Shown here piece by piece: positions 11,943 to 23,154 of a DNA stretch of 64,000 bases. The position numbers and the translations under genes were made by a program. Source of the stretch: Datura wrightii (Eukaryota; Streptophyta; Magnoliopsida; Solanales; Solanaceae); assembly GCA_035772735.1 (NCBI GenBank), contig JASDFA010000002.1:9362001-9426000 (forward strand), given 5' to 3'. Position 1 is the stretch's first letter; each line of letters starts with the position of its first letter. The notes below the pieces were generated by a model. The model was not told the DNA's origin, made no database searches, and saw nothing but the letters and a program-made list of their open reading frames with translations.

Positions 11943-13535
11943 GTGAGCCTCCCTACCTCCTACCCAAGATTTGGCATGTTTTGGTGTATGCTCTTAGCAT
12001 TGAAATCATGGTGGGCCGATTTAGGAGAATACGGCCAAAACGAGGTGAGGAAAGTATTGGGGCATTTACCTTCTCTTATGCAAGTTTCTTCGTGCCGAGA
12101 ACTTATTGAAGCAGTCACCGCATTTTGGGATAATAAATGGGTTGTCTTCAGATTTGGTGAAATTTAAATGACTCTGTAATTGGAAGAAATTGGAGGCTAT
12201 GTAGAAAATGTGAGCCTGTTATGGAGAAACGGGAAATAGGAAAAGGCTGAAATGGTTATACCGAAACATGTCACCTTAGAAGATGTGCGTGACAAGTTGG
12301 GGTTACAAGGTAGCAATATGGTGTCCTATGTAATGAAGGGAAGGATGCCGGGAAATTATTTGCTCAATAGGTTTGGCCACAATTCATCTCGCGATATCTA
12401 CGAAATAGAGAGTCCTTATCCGAGATCGTGGATGAACAAAAGAATATTTGCATTCATGGTTTATTTTCTGGGGATGGTGGTCTTCCCACGAGGAGCCGAG
12501 GAAGACATTGATATCTGCCTTATTTCAGTCGTTCATGCCTTGTGCAAAGGTGTTGACAAAGGACCTTGCACAATTGTTCCGATGATTGTGGCCGACATCT
12601 ACTGATCTTTTGGAAAATGCAAAAATGGGTTCAAGCATTTTGAAGGATTTAACCTATTGCTTCAACTATGGCTTATTGAACATCTCAAAAAAGTTCATAG
12701 CAATCCAGCCATTCCTCGACCTATAGAAACCGATCACATTGCCACTCATCATTACAGGGTCATTATTGGTGTTAAACCGATAAAAAGGCCCGAGGAGATG
12801 GAAAAATGGGGTCAAAAGTTGATTAATCTGACGGAAGACTCTGTGAAATGGATGTTCGATTGGTTTCCAAGATCTAATTTCGTGGTATATACCAAGTCTC
12901 GGTAGTATTTGGTTTTGATAGGACTCCGAGGTCTTCAATCGTACTCTCCGATGCGGACAATGCGTCAAGTTGGAAGAATGCAAATAATACCCAGAGTTGC
13001 CGACATGGAGGCATATCAAGTGGATTACAAGGACAATTTTGTTCCACATGCTCTGTACATTGCATAGGCGTGGAACAAAAAGATCTACCTCGATGAGAAG
13101 AGCATAGAGGCAGACCGATATCAAGCAGGTTATGTGATAGGATATATCGAGTGGTTACATGACGATTGGGTTGGTACTACAATATTAAGAATTAAGCGAG
13201 GCAAGCATGTGGAGGATAAAGAATCCCAAGCCCAAACCATCTATCACCGTCTAAGAGGAAGGTCCAAGATTCGGAGGCTTGTCACCGACAGTTACACGAT
13301 GATAATGCTAAAGAAATTGCTGAAATGGGCAAAGAGTTGGAGTACTGGAAAGATCGCGCCTTAGGATACAAGAGTTGCGCGACGAATTCAGCAAACATGG
13401 GGAGGAATGCCTGAATGGGGGAGCTACGGGGAAGGATCGAGCATTGGCCTATCTTCTGTCTAGTCTCTACCATTTTGACAAAGTGCTGGAAGATCCAAAG
13501 AAATTAGACCCCGATGAAGAAGTTTGCAAGATTTA
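11943..13535 (+). pseudogene. ORF1 of the Tat/Ogre-like element (broken)
   Basis: Recognisable pieces in order: 11943-12167 (FWDNKWVVFRFGE block), 12252-12605 (FLGMVVFPRG and MIVADIY blocks), 12657-12905, a piece around 12950-13070, and 13134 onward. Near the end, 13300-13535 reads as a charged helical tail. This pattern (FWD...F.F, then VFPR, then ..AEIY) fits the extra protein encoded upstream of gag in Ogre/Tat elements, related to plant mobile-domain/DUF7745-type proteins; its function is unknown. Breaks include stops at about 12165, 12603 and 12903 and at least two frame changes. Confidence 0.75.
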
Positions 13536-13783
13536 ATTGAATGCTATTTTTATTTAGTTCGTTTTCTTGTATTTTGCAACATTTTAATATTGTTTTATTT
13601 TGGGGTTTATTTTTTGAAGCAAAATGACAATACTTAACAACATGTTTTCTCTCAAACTCGTTAGGCCTACCTCTGGCATAAAAGAGGCTCCAAAACTAGG
13701 AAACACGTCAATGTTTTGTTTGATTTTTACTTTAATCAGCATGATTTCTAACCTCTCTTACTAACTGTGGGTTTGTTTGCTGT

Positions 13784-16607
13784 TTGTCTTATTATTTCCC
13801 TTCCCAAAGGCTGATCTGTGCAAATCTGGCTTACTATACAAGGTCCAAAGGAGCTCCTCCATCTCCTCCTCCCCTTCCTAGCCGCAGCAACAGAGAAAAA
13901 AGCAGGATGGACAAGCACAACAGCATCTCCGATAAGAGTGGTAACAGTACATCTAGGGATGAACAAGATAATTCCGAAGGGGTCTACTCTCCAGGTTACA
14001 ACAAGGTGATTATGGGGCTCGAGCAAAAAATCTCCAAACTTCAAGAAGAATTAGCACAAGTTCGCAGCTTCAACAACCAGACAGCGTTATTTGGGGCTCA
14101 AGCTGACACCTCAACTTCAAAAGCACCGGCTAGCCTCACTGTATCTTCACAACCTGAAGCTCCACTACAAGATACTCCACCCCAATATTACCAATACCCT
14201 CCATATACATATCCAAATCCACCAGCTTCCGTTACCTCCCATTACCCATCACCAGCCCAAGAGCTACCTTCCCCGGCCAATATAAATGCAACATATGCCC
14301 TACCAACCCAATCTATGTGGAGACGACGCTTGTGACTCACCATCTGGAGGAATCCGAGCCTTCAAAAAAGGATAGACTAATTCAGACTATAGCATAGGAA
14401 AGATTGCAAAGTGTTGAAGGCACCAAGGGAGTAACGGGTCTTGATTATGAGGACCTGTGCATACATCCTGACGTCGAGCTACCGGAGGGTTACAAACCTC
14501 CCAAGTTCGAAATGTTTACTGGGACCGGTGATCTAAGGGCCCACATGAGGTTGTACTGTGAAAAGATGGTAGGAGTAGGACGAAATGAGAAGATAAGGAT
14601 GAAGTTATTCATGCGAAGTTTGACCAGTGAGGCTCTTAGTTGGTACGTGGAGAAAAAATCGAAAAGTGGATTACTTGGGCAGAGATGGCAGCAGCCTTTG
14701 TAGAGCGTTCTGGGTTCAATACAGAAAATGCACCTGATTTGCATTACATCCAAAACCTCAAATGGAAGCCACTAAGACTTTTAGGGAATTCGCAACTCGT
14801 TGGAGAACCGAGTCCGCTAAAGTGCGACCTCCAATGGAGGAAGCACAGAGAAGGACATTTTCATGCGGACTCTAGATCCGCAAGTTTATGATAGATTGAT
14901 GTTAGTCAGTGAAAACTTTTTGCATTGATCATCAAGCTAGGAGAGAAGATTGAAGACGGTATCAAGGATGATACCATTATCAATTTGAATGCATTGCAAG
15001 CAGCTAACAAGGCCTTGCAATCTAGAGCTACTTCAGAAAGCCACAAGAAGAAAGAAGTTGGCACTGTTATGATGGCCCAAGGGCCGAAGAGCTATGTTTA
15101 CAGACCTCAGACTCCAAACCCATACTACCAAATTCCAACTCCGCATTACAAGAATTCACCCTACCAAACTCCACCTCCACCATATCAAGGTCCATCATCA
15201 CCTTATCAAGCTCCATCACCATACCAAACTCCCCATTCTTACCAAGCTCCATATCAAACTCCCCCTCCGACCTATTTCCAAACACCTCCATCACATTACC
15301 AATCCCCCACTTATCCCTTCTATAGCACGCAACCTTCTTATCCACAACCTTCTCACCCACGACCTTCTTCCTCATCAAACCAAAGGCCTAGGGCCCAATT
15401 TGAAAGGAGGCCAACAAAAACCTATACCCCATTAGCCAAACCAATTGATCAACTGTATGTGAGGCTAAAAGAAGCTCGTTACATTGAGACTATACCTGCC
15501 CTCCCGGTCGACACCCAAGCTAAGTGGTATGACCACAACAAATTGTGCATGTATCACTCGGGCATGAGGGGGCATACTACGAAGTCCTGCAGATCATTGA
15601 AGGACAAAATACAAAAGTTGATTGATACAAAGGTCATTCACCTAAAAGATCTGGCACCGAACGTAACAAGTAATCCCCTACCAAACCACCAGGTGAATAT
15701 GATTTCTTGTAACGAGGCTGAAGATTTATCGAATACCATTAGGGTAATCGAACAAAAAACATGTTCTTCTTCGGACCCATCCATGATAGTGCAAAGACAT
15801 CCTCCATTCGAGGTTGAGGTAGCTATGACAAGGCCTCCATTTACAGTGGTAAGAGCTGCTCCAATTTCGTACAAGATGGTACCTTGGAGCTATGAGGAAA
15901 ATGCCCCATGGAGAGAAAAGGTGCTGGAAGCAGATGCGGCACAAGGGGTGACGCTGTCTGGGCGGATATACACTCCTGATACTCTAGCTCAAGGGGCCAA
16001 CAAGGGAAAACAACCGGCGGTGGAGGTTGAAAATAATGGTATCTGGAAAAAGGTGCAAGTAAAGGAATACTCTGTGGTGGAACAGTTGAGTAAGACTCCA
16101 GCTCAAATTTCTATTTTGTCCCTTCTGCAAAGCTCTGATCAAAACCAAAAAGCTCTGATGAAGGTGTTAGGAGAAGCATATGTTCCTGCAGGTATATCTA
16201 GCAGTGAAGTGGCCCATATGGTGGGTCAAGTATTTGAAGCTCAGAAAATCTCATTCCATGAAGATGAATTACCTGTGGAAGGCGGGGCTCATAACAAAGC
16301 ATTGCATATCACGGTGCAGCACTCGAACAAGTTCATCACCAAGGTGTTAATTGACCCAGGCTCCGACTTAAATATTTTCCCGTTGCTGGAAGTTGACCTC
16401 ACCCGAATCAAGCTATGGAAGAAGAACGTCAAAGATTTTGATGGTTCACAAAGGGACACTGTGGGAGAAATTGATCAGGATGCACTGGTTGGCCCGGCCA
16501 CATTCACTATATCATTCCAAGTAATGGACATTCCAGCCTCATACAATCTGCTATTGGGATGCCCATGGATTCATGCTGTGGAGGTTGTGCCTTCAACTCT
16601 ACACTAA
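13784..16607 (+). pseudogene. gag-protease of the Tat/Ogre-like element (broken)
   Basis: Gag forms the particle; the aspartic protease processes the polyprotein. 13784-14335 is a Pro-rich N-terminus with a coiled-coil-like run (MGLEQKISKLQEELAQVR), ending at a TGA. 14404-14925 holds the capsid core (PPKFEMFTGTGDLRAHMRLY, SLTSEALSWY) with frameshifts near 14660 and 14790. 14925-16607 is open for 560 codons: end of capsid, a (P)YQ(T/A)P-rich stretch at about 15120-15340, a zinc-finger-like C-x2-H-x5-H-x4-C (15546-15590), then protease with DPGSD at 16353-16367 and a LLLGCPW block near the end. The catalytic triplet is normally D-G/T-G, so DPG is atypical but also seen in element B. Confidence 0.82.
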
Positions 16608-16610
16608 TGC

Positions 16611-17087
16611 TTGAAGTTCGAGTGGGATCACCAAGAGGTCGTGGTCCACGGGGATGAAAGCCATCCAATCTATGTTGCTCCCGTTATCTCCGTCATTGAA
16701 GGAAAAAGAGGTTTGGACGGGGAGAGTTTCCACACCCTAGAACTTGTTGGTGTCATCGAGGAAGGAAGGTGGTGGAGCGACAAAGTTCTAAGTATGCTGC
16801 TATGGTTAGGATTTGAGCCAGGCAAGGGCCTTGGAGTCAAATTGCAAAGGATGTCGGAGCCGCTGCAAGTGGCAATACAAAAAACCACTTTTGGATTGGG
16901 GTACCAACCCACTGCCGAGGAGCCGGACAATTGGAAATATCCTTTAAGAAAGAAAAGTCTTTTGTTGCCAAATCCACTGCCTTCACTTCGACAAACCTTC
17001 ATTTCTGACGGTTTTCTTGATATCAAGCGGGCCGAGGAAGACGCTGTGCTGCTCAGTTTGAGGAATCTGTTTTTGGAGGAGCCAAGT
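16611..17087 (+). pseudogene. G-patch-like segment after protease, Tat/Ogre-like element
   Basis: After the TAA at 16605-16607 the same frame resumes at 16611 and stays open to the element B insertion. It reads VLSMLLWLGFEPGKGLG, the glycine pattern of a G-patch (D111) motif, near 16785-16835. Such a motif after protease is something I recall from Tat/Ogre polyproteins and may bind RNA or a helicase partner. The coding sequence is then split at 17087 by element B; the remaining few codons continue at 27598 and reach a stop at about 27664. Confidence 0.7.
17083..17087. other. Target-site duplication CAAGT, left copy (element B)
   Basis: CAAGT directly left of the 5' LTR equals CAAGT at 27593-27597 directly right of the 3' LTR. 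This is a perfect 5-bp duplication, as made by Ty3/gypsy integrases. Confidence 0.95.
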
Positions 17088-19709
17088 TGTTATACCCCGT
17101 AGGATTCCCAGCACCTAGATGGCCTATTCTTGCATTGGTCAAGCATATTTGGAAGCCATACGTGCTAGAGAAAGTCCCGGGAAAAGACCGGACGAGTAAC
17201 CTGTCGAACCATCGCGGGAGGAGCCGAGGCAGAGCCCCTCCGCGATGGCAGCGTGTCACGGAGGTGAAGCCTCCGCGTTGGCTCCGTGACACGTTGGCCT
17301 TGTCTGGGCTCAAGTATATAAAGTCCCACTTCGGTTTATTTTGGTTTTAAATCATAAAAATTTCCAGAAAACAGAGAGGAAAAACCAAAGAAAGGAAAAG
17401 AACGAAGAGGGTAATATAATTTCATCCGATTACGCTGCCAAACGCAGTCCAAACCTAAATTAACCTTATATACCGAGGTATTTAGCAGCAGAGAGCATTC
17501 CTACGGATTTAGTTTCGTGAAATATGGCCGACGAATCGTCGAGCTACCAAGCTAAGGTAAGTAGAATTGCTCCAAACTAGTGTCTATGTGCTCCTAGCTG
17601 TGGAGTGAATATTTCTCCCTTCTGGACTTCTGGAAAATAGCGAGTTTTTGACCGTCTTTCGATAAGCCAAAGTTTAGGCTATAATTATATCGAAAGTGAC
17701 GTTGTTCTTTAGAATAAAGCTATATTTAGTATTAATTAGCGTATACATGAATGCAGTTGGGAGAAATAGCTGGAGTTTTGACCGAGCCTCGTCCGACAGA
17801 TGGATAACTCGAGGTTAAGGTATGTAAAGCTAATTCCTTCGGCAAGTTAGTAGCTTTAGCCTTGTATAGTACAATAAACTCCATAGTAGAATTCCCGGAG
17901 TTGAATGTTAAGTATTGTGCAAAGTTTAGTAAACCTAGTTTGCGTTGTTATATTGTATTCAGTCTGAAAGTTAGAAGAGCATGCGCCCGAGGGCAAGTTA
18001 GTATTTCAGATTCAGTATAGCCTATTACGTGATTAGTAAGCATGTAGTAGAATAAAAGAAACAGATTTTCATAATAAAAGTCAATAAAGAAAGATCAGAT
18101 AGACATACAGTTGTGGCTACAGATTAGCCATTCAGACAGATAGTATCTTGGCTACAGATTAGCCGTATAGTTAAACAAAGATTACAGAATTAGTATAATT
18201 AGTAAGAATTAGCTCAGTATAGAAACAGATCAGAATAAGAAATCAGTTTTCAGATAGTCTTTCCAGTTATACATGCTTGCTATTTATATGTGCTATTTGT
18301 TTGTTGAGACTTGCTATGGCATGTGGGTGTCCCTTTAGCATCCCCACCGCCCCTGGGTTATAGCTGTGTCGATACCAGATTCAGATACCGCCACTAGCTG
18401 GGCGATGCCATCCACCTAGAGGACGATGATGGCCGGCCACCATGATAATACGGTCCAGACCACCCTGCTTGCAGGGGTAGTTCAGTTTACTCTGTGCAGA
18501 GCTAGATTACCCTGTTTACAAGGGCAGATTACTCTGTGTGCGCTTGTGGCCGGGGGTAGTTTCAGATACAGATTTTTATAAAATTACCCTATTACGTGCT
18601 TGCACCCAGGGGCAGTTTTAATTACACACCCCGTGTGCACTTGCGCCCAGAGGCAGGAGTCTTCGGACTCAGACACAGTTTATTGTCAGAGGCCAAGGCC
18701 TGAGCTACGTACCCAAGGGGACTGGTGGGAGGAGCTCACAGTTATCAGATGAGTGAAGTGACTTATTTTTGTTTGGTTTAGACCCGGGTAGGGGTAAATA
18801 GATTGTGTGTTGGTTGGCACCTTCCGTCTTATGGGGGTCGGTCAGGTATTGTTTGTATTTATATGTATACCTATATGTGCTATTAGATACTGATAGACAG
18901 CAGGACGGCACGGTATCAGGTACGTTCAGTTTAGTTATAGAATAATTAAACTCTCCTCAGTTATTCTCAGCTAGATAGACTCAGCTACTTCATGCTTCTG
19001 TGTCATGTTACTGTTGTTATTCATTTCAGTTGTGTATTTCAGTTGCTTTACATGCTCAGTACCTGTGCTACTGACGCTCAGTGGGGAGCTGCATTACTTG
19101 CCTGCAGGTACTCATAGACGAGGAGGCGATCCCTCGTGATTCCAGTCAGCTATTGAGTATTGAGCTCCTGTCATCCGGAGTCTGATTTCCAGAGGTGTAT
19201 TTCGTTTTCTTTTGTTGTTCAGTACAGGTAGGTCGGGGCCTTGTCCCGATCATTTCTATTGTTATTCCTAGAGGCTTGCATTCTGTATATATTTCCCTGT
19301 AGTCAGTCGAGCCGGTCGTGTGAGGCTGTGCAGCTTGTTATAGTTATTTGTTATTTCTGTTCCTGTTGGCCGTGTGTGGCCATAACCAGTCAGTAGTGGT
19401 GACCTTGCCGGTCACGTAATTATTTAGCGTGCTATTGTTGAGTTATAGAGAACTAGACAGCATGGTGGCCTTGCCGGCCCGCATAGGATTCCCCTACGGT
19501 AGTATGTTTCTGGTTAGCTGTTTTTCAGGTATAGGTGGCTATGGGCCTGTTGGCCGGAGGCTGTGTTTACAGCCGTTATATAGCCCTTTGTTTCCAAGAA
19601 TTTGAGTTAGAGCCAGCCAGGCACCAGATGTGCTTTGGCTCACCAGATAGCAGTCTAGGTCCTACTAGGGCACCAGGTGTCAGTCATACCCCCAGGGCGG
19701 GGCGTGACA
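17088..19709 (+). repeat. 5' LTR of element B (2622 bp)
   Basis: Starts TGTTATACCCCGTAGG and ends GGGGCGTGACA. The same length as the 3' LTR at 24971-27592. It contains an 87-codon ORF starting at its first base pairs; this recurs in the other LTR because LTRs are copied from one template, and it is not evidence of a gene. Confidence 0.97.
17209..17323 (+). promoter_or_regulatory. LTR promoter of element B: two hairpins then TATA box
   Basis: CCATCGCGG (17209-17217) pairs with CCGCGATGG (17240-17248), and CGTGTCACGGAG (17252-17263) pairs with CTCCGTGACACG (17282-17293). A TATA box (GTATATAAAG, 17314-17323) follows 20 bp later. A related palindrome lies at the same place in element C. The transcription start would be about 30 bp downstream of the TATA box (inference). 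Confidence 0.75.
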
Positions 19710-19713
19710 AGCT

Positions 19714-19725
19714 TTGTATCAGAGC
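19714..19725 (+). promoter_or_regulatory. Primer binding site of element B
   Basis: TTGTATCAGAGC, four bases after the LTR, matches the TGGTATCAGAGC initiator tRNA-Met complement with one substitution (G to T at the second base). Elements A and C keep the consensus base at that position. Confidence 0.9.
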
Positions 19726-19924
19726 AGGTCGTGTCCCAGGGAGTCTGCAAGCCGTTCTAAGTAGAGTCTTGTCTATGGATGTGTTGTGCACCACATACCA
19801 TAGGCAGGAGGCTGCAAGGCATAATAGGATAGTTGCCCTTCTTTTCATGCTCTGTCGTGCCTAGCACAGTACAATATAGGGTTGGTTCTTTTGAAACATA
19901 CCACCCTCTTTGTTTACAGATACT

Positions 19925-21300
19925 ATGGCAGACCAGTAGCACCCAGCTACAGACAGGAGATTGGATACAGCAGCGGGCGAAGGCACCAGTAGGATGCCTC
20001 ATTTACAGCCAAACTTAGCCCGGTCTGAGAGCGATACAGAGGTGTCATCTCGACCCTCCCAGCAGTCTCCGCCTCGCCAGACACCATTTGAGGTAGCACC
20101 GCCTCCCACAGCTCCTGCACCCACTTCATCTGATCAGGAGCTACGTAGTGTGGTGGTTATGTTGACCCAGATGCTGGCTACTCAGCGTCAGCCAGTACCA
20201 CCTGCAGCTGCAGAATCTCTAGGTGGGCCAAGTAGTTCAGGGTTAGAGAATTCTTGGCGTTGGGACTCCCTTAGTTTACAGGGTCAGATTCAGCGGAGGA
20301 CCCTCAGGACTTTTTGGACCAGATGCAGAGAATCTTTAGAGTCATGCACGTAACCCCAGCAGAATCAGTTGAGTTAGCCGTGTTCCAATTAAGGGATATT
20401 ACTGTTTTGTGGTACAAAAGTTGGGAGAGATCTCGGGGAAGAGATGCAGCCCCTCCTACTTGGTCCAGCTTCTCGGAGGCCTTCCTAGACCACTATTTAC
20501 CCCGGGAGGTCAGAAAGGCCCGGATGGACCAGTTTTTACACTTAGAGCAGGGGGCCAGGAGCATTCGTGAGTATTCTTTACAGTTCGACTCCTTAGCCCG
20601 CTATGCTCCAGCATTTGTGGACACCATGTCGTCCAGAGTCTTCCGCTTTATTATGGGCCTGAATTTAGAATACATAGAGACGTGAATGACGGATACTTTG
20701 AGAGAGGACATGGACATAACCAGGGTACAGGCCTTCGCACAGACAATTGAGGGCTTGAGACAGCGGCAGCGCGGTGACAGACAGGCGACTTCAGAGCAGC
20801 GCCATAGAAGCAGACCCGCTGAGATTCGAGGGGAAATCCCTAGGGGGCCGAGACCACGGTTTTCAGATAGCCCACCCAGATCTTTACCTCCGGTACAGCA
20901 GCAGAGAGGTAGATTTGTTCGCCGGAGTCAATCAGAGTCCGGTAGCAGTTCACGGACAGTAGCCTTACCTCTGCAGCGGAGGGTAGAACAGAGTAGATTT
21001 GCATCTACCCCTTGTCCTATATGCCACCGACTACATTCTGGAGCCTGCAGGCAAGGCTTCCCAGGGTGCTATTACTGCGGACAGGAAGGGCATCTAATGA
21101 GAGATTGTCCATCCAGGGGACAGGGTAGCCGGGATGATCTGGATAGAGCATCAGCAAGGCCACGAGTTCCAGCAGCCTCAGCAGGGCACAGACCCTCAGG
21201 TTCAGCAAATAGGGGCCGAGGTAGATCAGGAGCCTCTGGCTCAGGTGCAGGCCCCAGCCGTACCTATGCATTACCAGGGAGACAGGATTCAGAGGCATCT
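19925..21300 (+). pseudogene. gag of element B (two nonsense codons, one frameshift)
   Basis: The start is set by alignment with element C (MSDQQHP at 46422). Here the frame begins MADQ and hits TAG at 19937-19939, where C has a glutamine codon. A frame change occurs about 20270-20290, after which capsid sequence reads clearly (FLDQMQRIFRVM, WYKSWERS, FSEAFLDHYLP, SIREYSLQFDSLARYAP). A second stop, TGA at 20683-20685, replaces a cysteine codon (element C has C). A nucleocapsid zinc knuckle is perfect: CYYCGQEGHLMRDC at 21068-21109 (C-x2-C-x4-H-x4-C), preceded by another cysteine cluster, CPICHRLHSGAC. Confidence 0.9.
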
Positions 21301-23154
21301 CCCGACGTCGTCACAGGTACATTGATTATCTGCTCATACCCTGTTTATGTACTGATTGATCCAGGATCTACCCTGTCGTATGTTACCCCGTTTGTGGCAC
21401 GAAAGTTCAATATTGCACTAGAATTATTACAGCAGCCCTTTTCGGTATCTACACCCATCGGTGACTCGATCGTAGCTAGTAAAATTTACCAGGGGTGTAC
21501 AGTAGAGGTTGCTGATCGTCAGACCACTGTAGATCTGGTCGAGCTAGAAATGATAGACTTCGATGCCATAATGGGTATGGATTGGCTAGTGTCATGCTTT
21601 GCCAATGTTGAATGTTGGACCAAGACGGTCCGATTCCACTTTCCAGGAGAAGCAGTGTGGGAGTGGAAGGGCAGCACCGCTACGCCAAAAGGTAGGTTTA
21701 TTTCCTACCTTCAGGCGAGGAAATTGATATCTAAGGGATGTATTTACCATCTGGTCAGAGTTCAGGATATCCGAGCAGAATCTCCGACACTCCAGTCTGT
21801 TCCGGTGGTGAACGAGTTCCCTGATGTGTTTCCGGATGAGTTACCTGGTATTCCCCCAGAAAGGGAAATAGATTTTGCTATTGATTTATTACCAGGCACC
21901 CAGCCGATATCGATTCCTCCTTATCGCATGGCTCCTGCAGAACTCAGAGAATTAAAGGAGCAGCTGAAAGACTTGTTGGATAAAGGTTTTATTAGGCCGA
22001 GTACTTCACCATGGGGTGCGCCAGTTCTATTTGTGAGAAAGAAAGATGGCTCACTCCGTATGTGTATAGATTATCGGCAATTAAACAAAGTTACAGTGAA
22101 GAACAAGTACCCGCTTCCCAGGATTGATGATTTATTTGATCAGTTACAGAGGGCCAGATATTTTTCTAAGATTGACTTGCGGTCCGGATATCACCAGGTT
22201 CGAGTTCGTGAGAGAGATATTCCTAAAACGGCATTCAGGACCCGATATGGATACTTTGAATTTCTAGTTATGTCCTTTGGGTTAACGAATGCCCCAACAG
22301 TATTCATGGACCTGATGAACAGTATATTCAGACCTTTCCTGGACTTGTTCGTAATAGTGTTTATTGATGATATTCTGGTGTATTCTTGCTCTGAAGAAGA
22401 TCACCGGACTCATTTGCGGACAGTGCTCCAGATCCTCAGGGACTGCCAGTTATATGCTAAATTTTCTAAGTGTGAATTCTGGCTTAATTCAGTAGCCTTT
22501 TTAGGGCATATTGTGTCGGGTGCTGGTATACAGGTTGACACGCAGAAGATAGAAGCAGTCAAATCATGGCCTAGGCCTACCACTCCGACCGAGGTCCGCA
22601 GTTTTCTGGGATTAGCGGGATATTACAGGAGGTTTGTTGAGGGATTCTCTACCATAGCAGCACCTCTGACTAAACTGACGCAGAAAGCAGCAAAGTTTCA
22701 GTGGACAGAGGCATGCGAGCAGAGTTTCCAAGAACTGAAAGATAGATTGACCTCCGCCCCAGTGCTAGCCTTGCCGGAAGGTACAAAAGGTTATTCAGTA
22801 TATTGCGGTGCATCAGGCGTTGGGTTAGGTTGTGTGCTAATGCAGCATGGTAAGGTGATTGCACATGCCTCCAGATAGCTGAGGAAACACGAGAGGAATT
22901 ATCCTACCCACGACCTGGAGTTAGCCGCAATGATCCACGCCTTGAAAATGTGGAGACATTACCTGTACGGCGTCCATGTTGATATTTTCACAGATCACAA
23001 GAGCCTACAATATGTCTTCACTCAGAGGGAGCTGAATCTGCGGCAACGGCGCTAGTTGGAGTTGTTAAAAGATTATGATGTGAACATTCTGTACCACCCG
23101 GGAAAAGCTAATGTTGTAGCAAATGCTCTCAGTCGAAAGTCCATGGGGAGCTTG
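21301..23154 (+). pseudogene. Protease, reverse transcriptase and RNase H of element B
   Basis: Protease: VLIDPGSTLSYV, catalytic Asp codon at 21358-21360. Reverse transcriptase: SPWGAPVLFVRKKDGSLRM, then SKIDLRSGYHQ and the catalytic FIDD at 22360-22371, all intact. RNase H: the expected YCDAS block reads YCGAS because codon 22807-22809 is GGT where element C has GAT, so a catalytic aspartate is lost. The frame is closed by TAG at 22876-22878 (CAG in element C) and TAG at 23053-23055 (TGG in element C). The enzymes copy the genomic RNA into DNA in the particle. Confidence 0.93.

Noticed and set aside
17087..17350. 87-codon ORF at the very start of element B LTR, repeated at 24970-25233 with opposite-strand ORFs too
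   Set aside because: Found in both LTRs only because LTRs are duplicated; it overlaps the TATA/palindrome region and has no recognisable domain.
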